Positions 1 through 8,771 of a DNA stretch of 64,000 nt are shown here, piece by piece. Origin of the DNA: Ruminococcus sp. (GTDB lineage: Bacteria > Bacillota > Clostridia > Oscillospirales > Acutalibacteraceae); NCBI GenBank assembly GCA_017403985.1, contig JAFRDE010000031.1, positions 29,753 through 93,752 of the forward strand, in the 5' to 3' direction. Positions within the stretch are counted from its first letter, which is position 1; every line of letters begins with the position of its first letter. The notes beneath the pieces are model-generated. The model saw nothing but the letters and a program-made list of their open reading frames with translations. It did not search any database and was not told where the DNA came from. The translations under genes and the position numbers were made by a program.

Positions 1-324
1 ATGCATCGTCAGCAGGAGTATATCCGCGCGTTTCTGAACGCGATCATTCCTGCTGCGAAGAAGGATATTTCAGTCATTTCAAAGCTCTATAACGAGATAC
101 AGGTCAATTCTGATACAACGCTCGACCTGTCGAAGATGACATATATCGCATCCACCGCTCTGACAAAGCTCAGGAGCGCGTCGGATATCGAGTATGTTGC
201 TCTGCCGGGTACGATCACCGAGGGCGAATACGCCGAGCTGAATCCTTCCAACGAGGATACCATCCGCACGATGCTGGACGTCTTCTATACGCCGCTCGCC
301 GACGTTCCCGACGGCATACAGTGA
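1..324 (+). CDS. LytR-CpsA-Psr (LCP) family protein, C-terminal fragment
   Basis: The reading frame is open at the left edge, so only the last 107 codons are present. The opening HRQQEYIRAF matches the conserved Arg-Gln-Gln helix found near the end of LCP phosphotransferase domains, followed by the usual tail with a VALPGTI strand. LCP proteins are membrane-anchored enzymes that join undecaprenyl-linked polymers (teichoic acids, capsule) to peptidoglycan. The first ATG in view is an internal Met, not the true start. The substrate cannot be told from this fragment. A hairpin terminator follows at 410-441. Confidence 0.72.
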   Translation: MHRQQEYIRAFLNAIIPAAKKDISVISKLYNEIQVNSDTTLDLSKMTYIASTALTKLRSASDIEYVALPGTITEGEYAELNPSNEDTIRTMLDVFYTPLADVPDGIQ

Positions 325-409
325 CATAACTTTTTGTCCGGAAGCGGGCAAAACCGGAGGCTTGGTTTTGCTTCAAAGCCGACGTATATTCTTTCAATAT
401 TGTTACTTT

Positions 410-441
410 ACGGCTCTTTCGCTATGCGGAGGAGCCGTTTT
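410..441 (+). terminator. Rho-independent terminator after the LCP gene
   Basis: A 7-bp stem ACGGCTC/GAGCCGT (410-416 with 432-438) is followed by TTTT. It lies 86 bases after the LCP stop and before the next promoter. Confidence 0.6.
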
Positions 442-474
442 GCCGCGCCAATTATTACACTTTGGCAACAATTA

Positions 475-503
475 TTGAAAACAGCTATATATTGTGGTAA
501 AAT
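475..503 (+). promoter_or_regulatory. Sigma-70 type promoter for the GH3-like gene
   Basis: TTGAAA (475-480), a 17-base spacer and TAAAAT (498-503), about 130 bases before the start codon. The rest of the 325-635 gap is an untranslated leader with no gene. Confidence 0.55.
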
Positions 504-635
504 ACATACTGTCATAATATATCTGGTTTTTACCCTGCGAAAACCTGTCGTGAACGTCATCTTTTCCGACAGCTTCGGTACGATTTTTTATCAGCCATAG
601 TATGGTTTCGGATCGAAGGGTAAAGGAGGATTAAA

Positions 636-1877
636 ATGAAAAAATTTGTGATTATTTCCATCATACTGATTCTGATAGCCGGCGGCATTTTCGGCTATTC
701 GCTGTATCATTTCATGCAGGTCAACGACATGTTCAACAAGAGCGAGCCTGTCGCGACCGAGGCGGTCACCGAGGCGGAACCCGCGAAGGATGCTACCGAG
801 GCGCCGAAGGTGAAGCGCGACGACAATATCGTCGATACGAAGAATATCTTTGAAGAGGGCGCTGATAAGGCTTCCGCAGCGCTTCAGGATATGACGCAGG
901 AGGAAATGGTCGGTCAGATGCTTCTGGGCATTTGCGCCGATTCTTCCACAGCTCCGGCTGAGATGCAGAAGTATGCGCTGGCGGGCATGCTGTTCACCTC
1001 CGAGAACTTTCAGGGGATGTCTAAGGAAGATATCACCAACGCGCTCAAGACTGCCGGCGCCGACACGAAGGTAAAACCGATCATCGCCGCGCAGGAGGAA
1101 GGCGGCAATTATACGACGATCTCGGATCTGCCGGCGTTCTCCGAATACGACTTCAACGCGCCGCGCACGGAATTTGAGAACGGCGGACTGCAGGCTGTGC
1201 AGAAGGCGGAGGACGATAAGACCACGATGCTCAAGAGCGTGGGCTTCAATATGAACATCGCGCCGGTCATCGACCTTGCGTCTTCCGGCGATCAGATGAT
1301 GTATACGCGTTCGATCAGCGACGACGTGGACACTGTATCCTCATACGCCGAGTACGCGTCGAAGTTCGATCAGGCGAAGGGCGTGTCCATCGTGCTCAGC
1401 CACTTCCCGGGCTACGGCACCATCCCCGACAGCGCATATACCGGCGTGGGAGCGGTGGAGGACGACCGTCCCGCCGAGACGATCCGCAGTACGGATTATA
1501 CGCCTTTTAAAAAGGGAGCCGCCGCGGGCGCGCACTGCATCATGGTATCGAACGTGCTGGTGAAGAATCTGGATTCCGCCCATACCGCGGCGCTGTCGCC
1601 TTCGATCCACACCGAGCTGCGCACGAACGTGGGCTTCTCGGGTCTGATCATGACCGACGTGCTTGACGACGCGGACTATTCCGCGTACGCCGAGGGCAAC
1701 AAGCCGGCTGTTCAGGCGGTGCTCGCGGGCAACGACCTGATCTTAGTGAAGGATTACGCGACCGCTTACAACGATATCTTAGCGGCGGTCAAGGACGGCA
1801 CGATCAGCGAAACACAGCTCAAGGACGCTGTGACCCGCGTTCTTTCCTACAAGTACACTACCGGGATCATGAAATAA
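636..1877 (+). CDS. Membrane-anchored GH3-family (NagZ-like) protein, probably catalytically degenerate
   Basis: 413 aa. An N-terminal membrane segment (about residues 4-24) and an acidic Ala/Glu/Thr linker lead into a GH3 N-terminal TIM-barrel domain (about 85-410) ending in an LSYKYTTGI helix like NagZ proteins. The domain sits outside the cell. The strand carrying the nucleophile is recognisable (GLIMTD, Asp341). The substrate and acid/base motifs are altered: the usual KHFPGHG reads SHFPGYG, the DSH dyad reads DSAY with no His, and the EGGRV arginine is missing (EGGNYT). NagZ-type enzymes remove GlcNAc from cell-wall fragments; this one may bind rather than cleave. The start is fixed by AAAGGAGG 7 bases upstream. 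It stands alone between two terminators. Confidence 0.78.
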   Translation: MKKFVIISIILILIAGGIFGYSLYHFMQVNDMFNKSEPVATEAVTEAEPAKDATEAPKVKRDDNIVDTKNIFEEGADKASAALQDMTQEEMVGQMLLGICADSSTAPAEMQKYALAGMLFTSENFQGMSKEDITNALKTAGADTKVKPIIAAQEEGGNYTTISDLPAFSEYDFNAPRTEFENGGLQAVQKAEDDKTTMLKSVGFNMNIAPVIDLASSGDQMMYTRSISDDVDTVSSYAEYASKFDQAKGVSIVLSHFPGYGTIPDSAYTGVGAVEDDRPAETIRSTDYTPFKKGAAAGAHCIMVSNVLVKNLDSAHTAALSPSIHTELRTNVGFSGLIMTDVLDDADYSAYAEGNKPAVQAVLAGNDLILVKDYATAYNDILAAVKDGTISETQLKDAVTRVLSYKYTTGIMK

Positions 1878-1895
1878 ATAACGAACACAAAGCAA

Positions 1896-1926
1896 TCGCG
1901 GCGTCGGGGTGACGCCGCGATATTTT
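1896..1926 (+). terminator. Strong hairpin terminator after the GH3-like gene
   Basis: A perfect 10-bp stem TCGCGGCGTC/GACGCCGCGA (1896-1905 and 1911-1920) with a 5-base loop, followed by TATTTT. Confidence 0.85.
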
Positions 1927-1997
1927 GCGCCCGTAATATGTTGCCTGAATCTGGTTCCTCTAAATTCAGAAAACAGGGAAAACCGTTACCGTTTCGC

Positions 1998-2026
1998 TTG
2001 ATTTTCCTGAAACAAAGTACTATAAT
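1998..2026 (+). promoter_or_regulatory. Promoter of the V-type ATPase operon
   Basis: TTGATT (1998-2003), exactly 17 bases, then TATAAT (2021-2026), 100 bases before the first start codon of the operon. Confidence 0.65.
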
Positions 2027-2125
2027 GTAAACGATTTCGCATGGCGATGATTGATACCGATATCTGTTTCGTTATTAATCAGGTATCAGCATTACCGTGC
2101 TGCCGAAACATCGGAGGTGAGAGTT

Positions 2126-2434
2126 ATGCAGGATATGATCAAGAGGATCGTAGAGGCGGACCGTGAAGCCAGAGCGCTGGAAGAGGACAATCTGTTAGCC
2201 GCCGAAAAGGAAAAGGCGAGGATCGAGGAACAGGCGCAGGCGATCCATCAAAAATATATGGATCAGGCTGACGAAGAGATCCACAAGAACGAAGCATATC
2301 TCGAAAAGTTTTATGAAAGAAAGCTCAGTGAGGAATCTGCGAAGCAGAAATCCGCTATGATCAAGCTGAGAGCAGATTTTGAGGAGAACCGCGACAGATG
2401 GGTCGATGAGATCGTCAGCCGCGTTATCGGCTGA
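2126..2434 (+). CDS. V-type ATPase peripheral stalk subunit (H/G-like)
   Basis: 102 aa, rich in Glu, Lys and Ala, and predicted to be almost one long helix or coiled coil. It is the first gene of the ATPase operon. In V/A-type ATPases the small H (or G) subunit pairs with subunit E to form the peripheral stalk that holds A3B3 against subunit I. The ATG at 2126 is preferred because CGGAGGTGAG precedes it by the right distance; an upstream in-frame ATG at 2051 has no such site. Assignment rests on size, coiled-coil composition and operon position. Confidence 0.7.
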   Translation: MQDMIKRIVEADREARALEEDNLLAAEKEKARIEEQAQAIHQKYMDQADEEIHKNEAYLEKFYERKLSEESAKQKSAMIKLRADFEENRDRWVDEIVSRVIG

Positions 2435-2446
2435 CGGGGAGGTGGC

Positions 2447-3484
2447 ATGATGTCTACGACGTCCTATGCCGTCTCAGCCAAGGCAAGGGCAAAGTACGGC
2501 AGGTTTCTGTCGGAGCATGATTACGAAGGTATCCTCGCCTGTCAGAGCGTTGCCGAAGTGATTGCGTATCTGAAGACATACACGCACTTCGCGCCGGTGC
2601 TGTCCGGAGTAGACGAACGCGAGGTACACCGCGGAAGGCTGGAGGCGCTGCTCAGGCAGTACCAGTTCAGCGAGTTCGACTCCCTGTGCCGTTACGACTC
2701 GAGCGTGAGCGAGGGCTTTTCGCGCTATATCATCGAGAGAGCCGAGGTCGAACAGATCGTGCACTTTATCGTGCTGCTCAACGCGCGTTCCGCCGACCAG
2801 TTTTTCTTCCGCTTTCCCGCCTTTCTGGCGAAGCATACCGAGCTGGATTTCGAGCATCTCGCGACCGTGCGGGATTACAGCGGATTTTTAGAGACGGTAT
2901 CCCGCTCACCGTACTATGAGATACTCAAAAAGTTTCATCCCGACAGCAAGGGCAGGCTGCCCGTCGCCGCAATCGAAAACAAGCTCTATGAGCTGGTGCT
3001 GCAGCATATGATCGAATTCATCAACAAAAAGACCAAGGGCAGCGAGCGGCAGGAGCTGACGGATATCTTTAAAAAGCTGAACGACTACAGAATGATCTCG
3101 CGGATCATCCGTCTGAAGCGATATTATCATATGTCGCCCGACGAGATCAGGGCGACGGTCAATCCGCAGATCAGCGGGTTGAGCCCCAAGCTGATCGACG
3201 CCATGTGTGAGGCAGAGACAGCCGAGGACGTATACCGTATCGTGAACGAAACGAAATACGGCAGGCTGATCAGCCGCGCCGGGAGCGATTATCAGGGCGA
3301 TATCGGTCCGCGCGTACAGTATCAGATTGCGCGGCAAAAACTGCATTTTTCCAATAATCCGTCGGTCGTCATGATCTCGTTTATGTTCCTGTCGGAGACA
3401 GAGCTGATGAACGTCGTCTGTCTGATAGAGGGCGTACGGTATCAGGTCGACCCCAAAACCATCCGGTCAATGCTGATACACTGA
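2447..3484 (+). CDS. V-type ATP synthase subunit C
   Basis: 345 aa, all-helical, with the SxxAKARAKYGRFLS opening typical of the C (d-like) subunit, which forms the funnel joining the central stalk (D/F) to the K-subunit ring. It starts 12 bases after the H/G stop with GGGGAGG before ATGATG. The gene sits before subunit I, whereas the operons I know best (enterococcal/clostridial I-K-E-C-F-A-B-D) place C later. A 138-base gap with a GGTCACCGGTCAC-like direct repeat separates it from subunit I. Confidence 0.85.
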   Translation: MMSTTSYAVSAKARAKYGRFLSEHDYEGILACQSVAEVIAYLKTYTHFAPVLSGVDEREVHRGRLEALLRQYQFSEFDSLCRYDSSVSEGFSRYIIERAEVEQIVHFIVLLNARSADQFFFRFPAFLAKHTELDFEHLATVRDYSGFLETVSRSPYYEILKKFHPDSKGRLPVAAIENKLYELVLQHMIEFINKKTKGSERQELTDIFKKLNDYRMISRIIRLKRYYHMSPDEIRATVNPQISGLSPKLIDAMCEAETAEDVYRIVNETKYGRLISRAGSDYQGDIGPRVQYQIARQKLHFSNNPSVVMISFMFLSETELMNVVCLIEGVRYQVDPKTIRSMLIH

Positions 3485-3568
3485 CCGTAATAAACCACCC
3501 CCGAGGCAAGCACTAAAGTGTCTATGACCTTTATTCTCGTTTTGCTCGGGCAGGGTATGATACCCATC

Positions 3569-3603
3569 AAAACCGGTCACCGGTCACTTGCCGCTGATCA
3601 CTA
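3569..3603. repeat. Short GGTCACCGGTCAC-type repeat in the C-I gap
   Basis: ACCGGTCACCGGTCAC followed by CTGATCACTAAC. The reverse complement resembles text at 50266-50325 (GTGACCGGTGACCGG) and at 55711-55735 (GTTAGTGATCAG). It lies between genes of an operon and looks like a dispersed low-complexity intergenic repeat. Confidence 0.4.
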
Positions 3604-3622
3604 ACAAAGAGGTGAATAATAC

Positions 3623-5563
3623 TTGGCTGTATTACCTATGCAGGCCGTGAACGTCATCGGACTGGTAAAGTATATCGATGAGGTCGTCACGGTCCTCGGT
3701 GAATCGGGCGTGTTCCACCCCGACGAAGTGTCCAACTTCTATACCGAGCTGCAGGACTTTACGCATGTGCCGACCAACAATACATACGCCGAGCATCTGG
3801 CGAATTTGAAGTCCGCCCTGAACAGGATCCTGTTCGATTACAAGATCAGGGAATTCGACGACTATGATCCTGCGGCTGAGGAGCTGGAAGCGCTCTCGGA
3901 AACTATCGTCTCTGATATCGATTTGCTGTGCGATGAAAAAGAAGCCGCGGCGGAGCGTCTCAGGGAGACAAGACATAACTACAGCGTCACGCAGCAGTTC
4001 GCCGGTCTGGACGTCGAGATCGGAGAGCTTCTTAAGCTCAAATACATGAAAGCGCATTTCGGAAAGCTCCCGAAGGAGAGTATGCCGAAGCTCAGCCTGT
4101 ATAAAAAGAACAGTAAAAATATCGACTTTATGGTGTGCACGGAAGATAAGACGCACTGTTGGGGCGTATATTTTGCGCCTGTGGATCAGGCAGAAAAGAT
4201 CGACAGGATCTTTGAGGGGCTGTATTTTGAGCCGACCGAGCTGGTGGGCGGCAACGAAACACCCGGCGAGCGGATCGAGATCTATAAAAAGGAGATCCCG
4301 ATTCTGGAACGGCAGGTAAAAGAGGCGCAGGAGAGGATCGACCGTTATCTGAAGGATAACGACGAAACGATCACACGCTGTCTGTCAAAGCTCGAGGAGC
4401 TGGCGCTCTATATGGGCATCCGCAGTAAGGCGCTGCAGCACGGCAACAGCTTCATTATCGTCGGCTGGATCCCCGCCGAGGACGCGGATCAGCTCAAGCG
4501 CCGCCTGACGAAGATCAGGAGCGTGGAGCTTGACTTTTCCGACGCGAAGGAAGAGCTCGATAAGCGCCCGCCCGTCAAGCTGAAAAACGCATTCTTTGCC
4601 AAGCCGTTCGAGTTCTTTACCGAAATGTACGGCGTGCCGAAATATAACGAGATCGACCCGACGACCTTTGTCGCGATCACCTACATCATCATCTTCGGCA
4701 TCATGTTCGCCGACCTCGGTCAGGGCTTTGTGCTGACGATCGTCGGATGGCTGATGTGGAAGCTCAAAAAGATGAAGATCGGCAAGATTTTAGCGCCGTG
4801 CGGCGTATCCTCGATGGTGTTCGGCACCCTGTTCGGCAGCTTCTTCGGTTTTGAACATCTGCTCGATCCGATGTACCGCTCGATGGGCTATAAGGCAAAG
4901 CCGTTCGAGGTCATGGCGTCGGAGAATACCAATACGATCATTTTCGCCGCCATCGGCATCGGCGTGTTCCTGCTGATCGTCGCGATGCTGTTCAACGTGT
5001 ACAGCTCGCTCAAGCAAAAGAATTACGGCAGAGCGCTGTTCAGTACCAGCGGATTGGCAGGAATTGTTTTCTACAGCGCGACGGTGTTCGGATTGTATTC
5101 CGAGATCTTTCTCGCAAAGCATGTGATGTCGACGCCGTATATTATGGGACTCATCGTGTTCCCGTTCATCCTCATCTTCTTCAGCGAACCGCTCACGGAT
5201 CTGGTCAACGGCGAAAAGGACTGGCAGCCCGAGAGCTGGGGCGGATATATCGTGGAAAAGCTGTTTGAATCCATCGAGGTCCTGCTAAGCTATGTGACAA
5301 ACACCATGAGCTTTCTGCGTGTCGGCGCGTTCGTGCTGGTGCACGCGGGTATGATGCTGGTCGTATTCGTGCTTGCCGAAACCGTAGGCGGCTTCGGTTA
5401 CTGGGCAATCGTGGTGCTCGGCAACGCGCTGGTCATGGCGCTGGAGGCGCTGCTGGTAGCGATACAGGTGTTGAGGCTCGAATATTACGAGTTGTTCAGC
5501 CGCTTCTATTCGGGTGAGGGAAGACCGTTTGAGCCCGTGAAGTTCATGAAAGAGAATAGTTAA
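3623..5563 (+). CDS. V-type ATP synthase subunit I
   Basis: 646 aa. The first half is soluble and coiled-coil rich (peripheral stalk binding); the second half, from about residue 345, holds about eight membrane segments, with the conserved FRVGAF-type helix (SFLRVGAFVLVHAG) near residue 570 carrying the essential Arg of the ion half-channel. It is the membrane stator of the V-ATPase. Start is TTG at 3623, chosen because AGAGGTG lies 8 bases upstream; the next ATG (3638) would be too far. Length is normal for the family. Confidence 0.92.
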   Translation: MAVLPMQAVNVIGLVKYIDEVVTVLGESGVFHPDEVSNFYTELQDFTHVPTNNTYAEHLANLKSALNRILFDYKIREFDDYDPAAEELEALSETIVSDIDLLCDEKEAAAERLRETRHNYSVTQQFAGLDVEIGELLKLKYMKAHFGKLPKESMPKLSLYKKNSKNIDFMVCTEDKTHCWGVYFAPVDQAEKIDRIFEGLYFEPTELVGGNETPGERIEIYKKEIPILERQVKEAQERIDRYLKDNDETITRCLSKLEELALYMGIRSKALQHGNSFIIVGWIPAEDADQLKRRLTKIRSVELDFSDAKEELDKRPPVKLKNAFFAKPFEFFTEMYGVPKYNEIDPTTFVAITYIIIFGIMFADLGQGFVLTIVGWLMWKLKKMKIGKILAPCGVSSMVFGTLFGSFFGFEHLLDPMYRSMGYKAKPFEVMASENTNTIIFAAIGIGVFLLIVAMLFNVYSSLKQKNYGRALFSTSGLAGIVFYSATVFGLYSEIFLAKHVMSTPYIMGLIVFPFILIFFSEPLTDLVNGEKDWQPESWGGYIVEKLFESIEVLLSYVTNTMSFLRVGAFVLVHAGMMLVVFVLAETVGGFGYWAIVVLGNALVMALEALLVAIQVLRLEYYELFSRFYSGEGRPFEPVKFMKENS

Positions 5564-5623
5564 GCAGTTCGATTTTTCGGGAGGAGCATGGTTCTTCCCT
5601 ACAGATAATTGGAGGTAAATATT

Positions 5624-6055
5624 ATGTCACTGTTTGATTGCTTATTGATGGCTTTGCCTGTTGTATTTTTGATCGGTTCCGTGCTGATCGCCGTGAAAGC
5701 GGTATCCCGCGGAAAGAGCAGAAAAAGAGCCCTGCTGCTGCAACTCGCGTCCTTCGCGTTCGTGTTCGCGGTATGCATGATCTGTCCGTTCGCGGCAAGC
5801 GCGGCGGGCGGCGAAGCGCTCGTTGAGGCTGCCGGCAACGCGAGCGGCATGGCGTTCATCGGCGCCGCCGCGGCGACGGGTCTGTCCTGTATCGGCGGCG
5901 GTATCGCGGTCGGCAACGCGGCTCCCGCGGCGATCGGCGCTACCAGCGAGGACCCCAAGGCGTTCGGTAAGGCGATCATCTTCGTCGCGCTGGGCGAAGG
6001 TATCGCACTGTACGGTATGCTGATCTCTATCATGATCCTTTCCAAGATCGGTTAA
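5624..6055 (+). CDS. V-type ATP synthase subunit K (rotor ring proteolipid)
   Basis: 143 aa with about four hydrophobic helices. The C-terminal hairpin carries the Gly-rich GGGIAVGNAAPAAIG helix and the ion-binding helix with a single Glu (VALGEGIALYG). This subunit forms the rotating membrane ring. The first hairpin is diverged and has no matching Glu. I do not see the Gln/Thr set known from Na+-binding rings, so the coupling ion is left open. ATG at 5624 follows GGAGGT by 7 bases. Confidence 0.88.
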   Translation: MSLFDCLLMALPVVFLIGSVLIAVKAVSRGKSRKRALLLQLASFAFVFAVCMICPFAASAAGGEALVEAAGNASGMAFIGAAAATGLSCIGGGIAVGNAAPAAIGATSEDPKAFGKAIIFVALGEGIALYGMLISIMILSKIG

Positions 6056-6064
6056 GAAAATGAT

Positions 6065-6373
6065 ATGAAATTTTATTTGATCAGTGATAACGTCGATACC
6101 CTGACGGGCATGCGCTTCGCGGGCATCGAGGGCGTTGTCGTACACGAAGAGGACGAGGTCAGGCAGGAACTGATGAGCGCGATGGAGCGCGAGGATATCG
6201 CCGTCATCCTGATGACGGAAAAGCTGGTGTCGCTCTGTCCCGATATCGTGTACGACCTGAAGCTCAACCGCAAGCAGCCGCTGATCGTCGAGATTCCCGA
6301 CCGTCACGGCAACGGACGAACCAAGGACAGTATCACCCGATACGTTCAGGACGCGATCGGCGTCAAGGTATAG
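6065..6373 (+). CDS. V-type ATP synthase subunit F
   Basis: 102 aa, with the small alpha/beta fold of subunit F: an opening LISDNVDTLTGMRFAGI and a central IAVILMTEKL strand and helix. Subunit F binds subunit D in the central rotor. It begins 9 bases after the K stop. The spacing and normal length support a functional gene within the operon. Confidence 0.9.
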   Translation: MKFYLISDNVDTLTGMRFAGIEGVVVHEEDEVRQELMSAMEREDIAVILMTEKLVSLCPDIVYDLKLNRKQPLIVEIPDRHGNGRTKDSITRYVQDAIGVKV

Positions 6374-6389
6374 AAAGAGAAGGAACCTT

Positions 6390-6983
6390 ATGCCAAAGGA
6401 TAAAACAGATAATTTTCTGAAGGCGATAAAGAAATACGCGAAAGAGCAAAAGACCGCGATGCACGGCGAAGTCAAGCAGCTCAAAAGCGAACGCCTGAAG
6501 GAAGCCGAGGAAGAGGCGAAGCGCGAGAGCCAGCGCAGGATCAAGGAGAACCTGCGCGAAGCCCGCAGCCGCAAGACCGCCGAATTCGCCAAAAAGGTCA
6601 GAGAGGGCAGAAGCGAGCTGTTTTTACAGCGCGCCGCGATGGTCGACGAGATCTTCGAGCTGGCGGCGCGGAAGCTCGTCGCTTATACCGCTTCCGCTGA
6701 ATATGCCGCTGAGCTGAAGGACGGCGCGAAGGCGATCGCGGAGCTGTTTGAAGACAGCGACTGCGTCATCATGCTCAACGAGAGAGATCTCGGCGCGGCT
6801 GAAGAGATCAAAGATCTCTTTACCGGAAGCGTTGAGGTGCGCGCGGACAGCTCCATCCGGATCGGCGGCGTCAGGGGCTGGTGCGAGAGCAAGGGCGTCA
6901 TCGCAGACGAGACGCTCGATACCAAGCTGGAAGCCCAGCGGGAGTGGTTCACGGAAAACTCCGCTCTGACGATGACCATTTGA
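6390..6983 (+). CDS. V-type ATP synthase subunit E
   Basis: 197 aa: a long basic/acidic N-terminal helix (about residues 1-100) and a compact alpha/beta C-terminal head that caps the B subunit. Together with H/G it forms the peripheral stalk. Start ATG at 6390 follows GAGAAGGAACC. It overlaps nothing and lies 16 bases after subunit F, in the same operon. Confidence 0.87.
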   Translation: MPKDKTDNFLKAIKKYAKEQKTAMHGEVKQLKSERLKEAEEEAKRESQRRIKENLREARSRKTAEFAKKVREGRSELFLQRAAMVDEIFELAARKLVAYTASAEYAAELKDGAKAIAELFEDSDCVIMLNERDLGAAEEIKDLFTGSVEVRADSSIRIGGVRGWCESKGVIADETLDTKLEAQREWFTENSALTMTI

Positions 6984-6996
6984 CCGAAAGAGAAGA

Positions 6997-8757
6997 ATGA
7001 ATATGGATAAGAATGTGATTTACGGTATCAACGGTCCCGTCGTTACCGTAAAGGATACCGACAGCTTTGCCATGATGGAAATGGTCTATGTCGGTCAACA
7101 AAAGCTGGTCGGCGAGGTGATCGGCATCACCGACCGCCTGACCACGATACAGGTATATGAGGAGACGACCGGTCTCAAGCCCGGCGACCCTGTCGCGGGC
7201 ACCGGAGCGCCGATGAACGTGCTGCTGGGACCCGGTATCATCGACAATATCTTTGACGGCATCGAGCGCCCGCTGAAGGCGATCGAGGAGCAGTCCGGCG
7301 CGTTTATCAGCAGAGGCGCGGCGGTATCTTCACTGGATACCGAAAAAAACTGGACGGTCACGATGAAAATAAAGGTCGGCGACGAGCTCGAGGGCGGTCA
7401 GATCTACGCGACCGTTCCCGAAACGCCGATCATCGAGCATAGATTGATGGTTCCGCCCGCTTTGGCGGGAACGGTCGTCGAGGCGCGCCCCGACGGCTGC
7501 TATCGGCTGTTCGATACCGTAGCGGTCATCGAGGATGAAGCGGGGCAGAGGCACGAGCTGACGCTGTGCCAGAAGTGGCCGATCCGCACCTCGCGTCCCG
7601 TCAGGGACAGACTGGCGCCCACTATCCCGCTGATCACCGGACAGCGCATCATGGATACGCTGTTCCCGATCGCGAAGGGCGGCACGGCGGCGATCCCCGG
7701 CGGCTTCGGTACCGGCAAGACCATGAACCAGCATCAGCTCGCGAAGTGGTGCGACGCGGATATCATCATCTACGTCGGCTGCGGCGAGCGCGGCAACGAA
7801 ATGAGCCAGGTTCTTGATGAATTCTCCAAGCTGATCGACCCCAAGTCCAACCGCCCGATGACGGACAGGACCGTGCTGATCGCCAACACCTCCAATATGC
7901 CCGTAGCGGCGCGCGAGGCGTCGATCTACACCGGCATTACCCTCGCGGAGTATTACCGCGATATGGGTTATCATGTTGCGATGATGGCTGACTCCACCTC
8001 CCGCTGGGCGGAAGCGCTCAGAGAAATCTCCGGACGACTGGAGGAGATGCCCGCGGAGGAAGGCTTCCCGGCATACCTGCCGTCGAGACTCGCGGAGTTC
8101 TATGAGAGAGGTGGTCGAGTGGAAGCGCTGTGCGGGGAGGAAGGCTCCGTGACCCTGATCGGCGCGGTGTCGCCGCAGGGTTCCGATTTCTCCGAGCCTG
8201 TAACGCAGAACACCAAGCGCTTTACGCGCGTGTTCTGGGCGCTGGATAAGGCGCTCGCGTACGCCAGACATTACCCCGCGATCAACTGGATCGACAGCTA
8301 CAGCGAATACTTCAACGACCTCGATCCGTGGTTCAGAGAGAACCTCGGAGAGGAGTTCATCGAATATAGAAACCAGATCAGCGCCCTCCTGCAGGAGGAG
8401 AGCTCCCTGATGGAGATCGTCAAGCTGATCGGCTCCGACGTACTGCCCGACGACCAGAAGCTGGTCATCGAGACGGCGAGAGTCATCCGCGTCGGTTTCC
8501 TGCAGCAGAACGCCTTCCATCCGGAGGATACCTATGTCCCGCTCGAAAAGCAGAAGAGGATGATGGAGGTCATCCTGCATCTTCACGAAAAGGTGAAGGA
8601 GGTCGTCGCGCGGGAGATCCCGATCTCACGCGTCACAGAGCTCGGTCTTTTCGACAAGCTCACCAAGATGAAATACGACATCCCCAACAATCGTTTGGAG
8701 ATGTTTGACGAGTATATTCAGGATATCGACGAACAGCTCGCCATCTTATTACTGTAA
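6997..8757 (+). CDS. V-type ATP synthase catalytic subunit A
   Basis: 586 aa. The catalytic subunit of the A3B3 head. Walker A reads GGFGTGKT (about residues 233-240); the family usually has GPFGSGKT. The GERGNEM motif and the [22 protein letters not shown] region follow in order (the latter given here as key residues SRWAEALRE). The long insertion typical of A (non-homologous region) is present at about 115-190. Start ATG at 6997 or the second ATG two codons later. The 13-base spacing to subunit E supports cotranscription. Confidence 0.96.
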   Translation: MNMDKNVIYGINGPVVTVKDTDSFAMMEMVYVGQQKLVGEVIGITDRLTTIQVYEETTGLKPGDPVAGTGAPMNVLLGPGIIDNIFDGIERPLKAIEEQSGAFISRGAAVSSLDTEKNWTVTMKIKVGDELEGGQIYATVPETPIIEHRLMVPPALAGTVVEARPDGCYRLFDTVAVIEDEAGQRHELTLCQKWPIRTSRPVRDRLAPTIPLITGQRIMDTLFPIAKGGTAAIPGGFGTGKTMNQHQLAKWCDADIIIYVGCGERGNEMSQVLDEFSKLIDPKSNRPMTDRTVLIANTSNMPVAAREASIYTGITLAEYYRDMGYHVAMMADSTSRWAEALREISGRLEEMPAEEGFPAYLPSRLAEFYERGGRVEALCGEEGSVTLIGAVSPQGSDFSEPVTQNTKRFTRVFWALDKALAYARHYPAINWIDSYSEYFNDLDPWFRENLGEEFIEYRNQISALLQEESSLMEIVKLIGSDVLPDDQKLVIETARVIRVGFLQQNAFHPEDTYVPLEKQKRMMEVILHLHEKVKEVVAREIPISRVTELGLFDKLTKMKYDIPNNRLEMFDEYIQDIDEQLAILLL

Positions 8758-8771
8758 AGGAGGAAACGCAT

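Noticed and set aside
5624-6055. Sodium-specific rotor ring
   Set aside because: The Glu is present but the Gln/Thr/Ser ligand set of known Na+ rings is not visible, so ion type is left undecided.
7330-8586. Long minus-strand frames within V-ATPase genes (7330-8586, 8718-9869)
   Set aside because: They lie antisense to intact, highly conserved subunits A and B, have low-complexity Arg/Asp/Gly translations and no ribosome sites. Other long antisense frames (for example 16912-18357, 42353-43753, 59796-61253) were dropped for the same reason.
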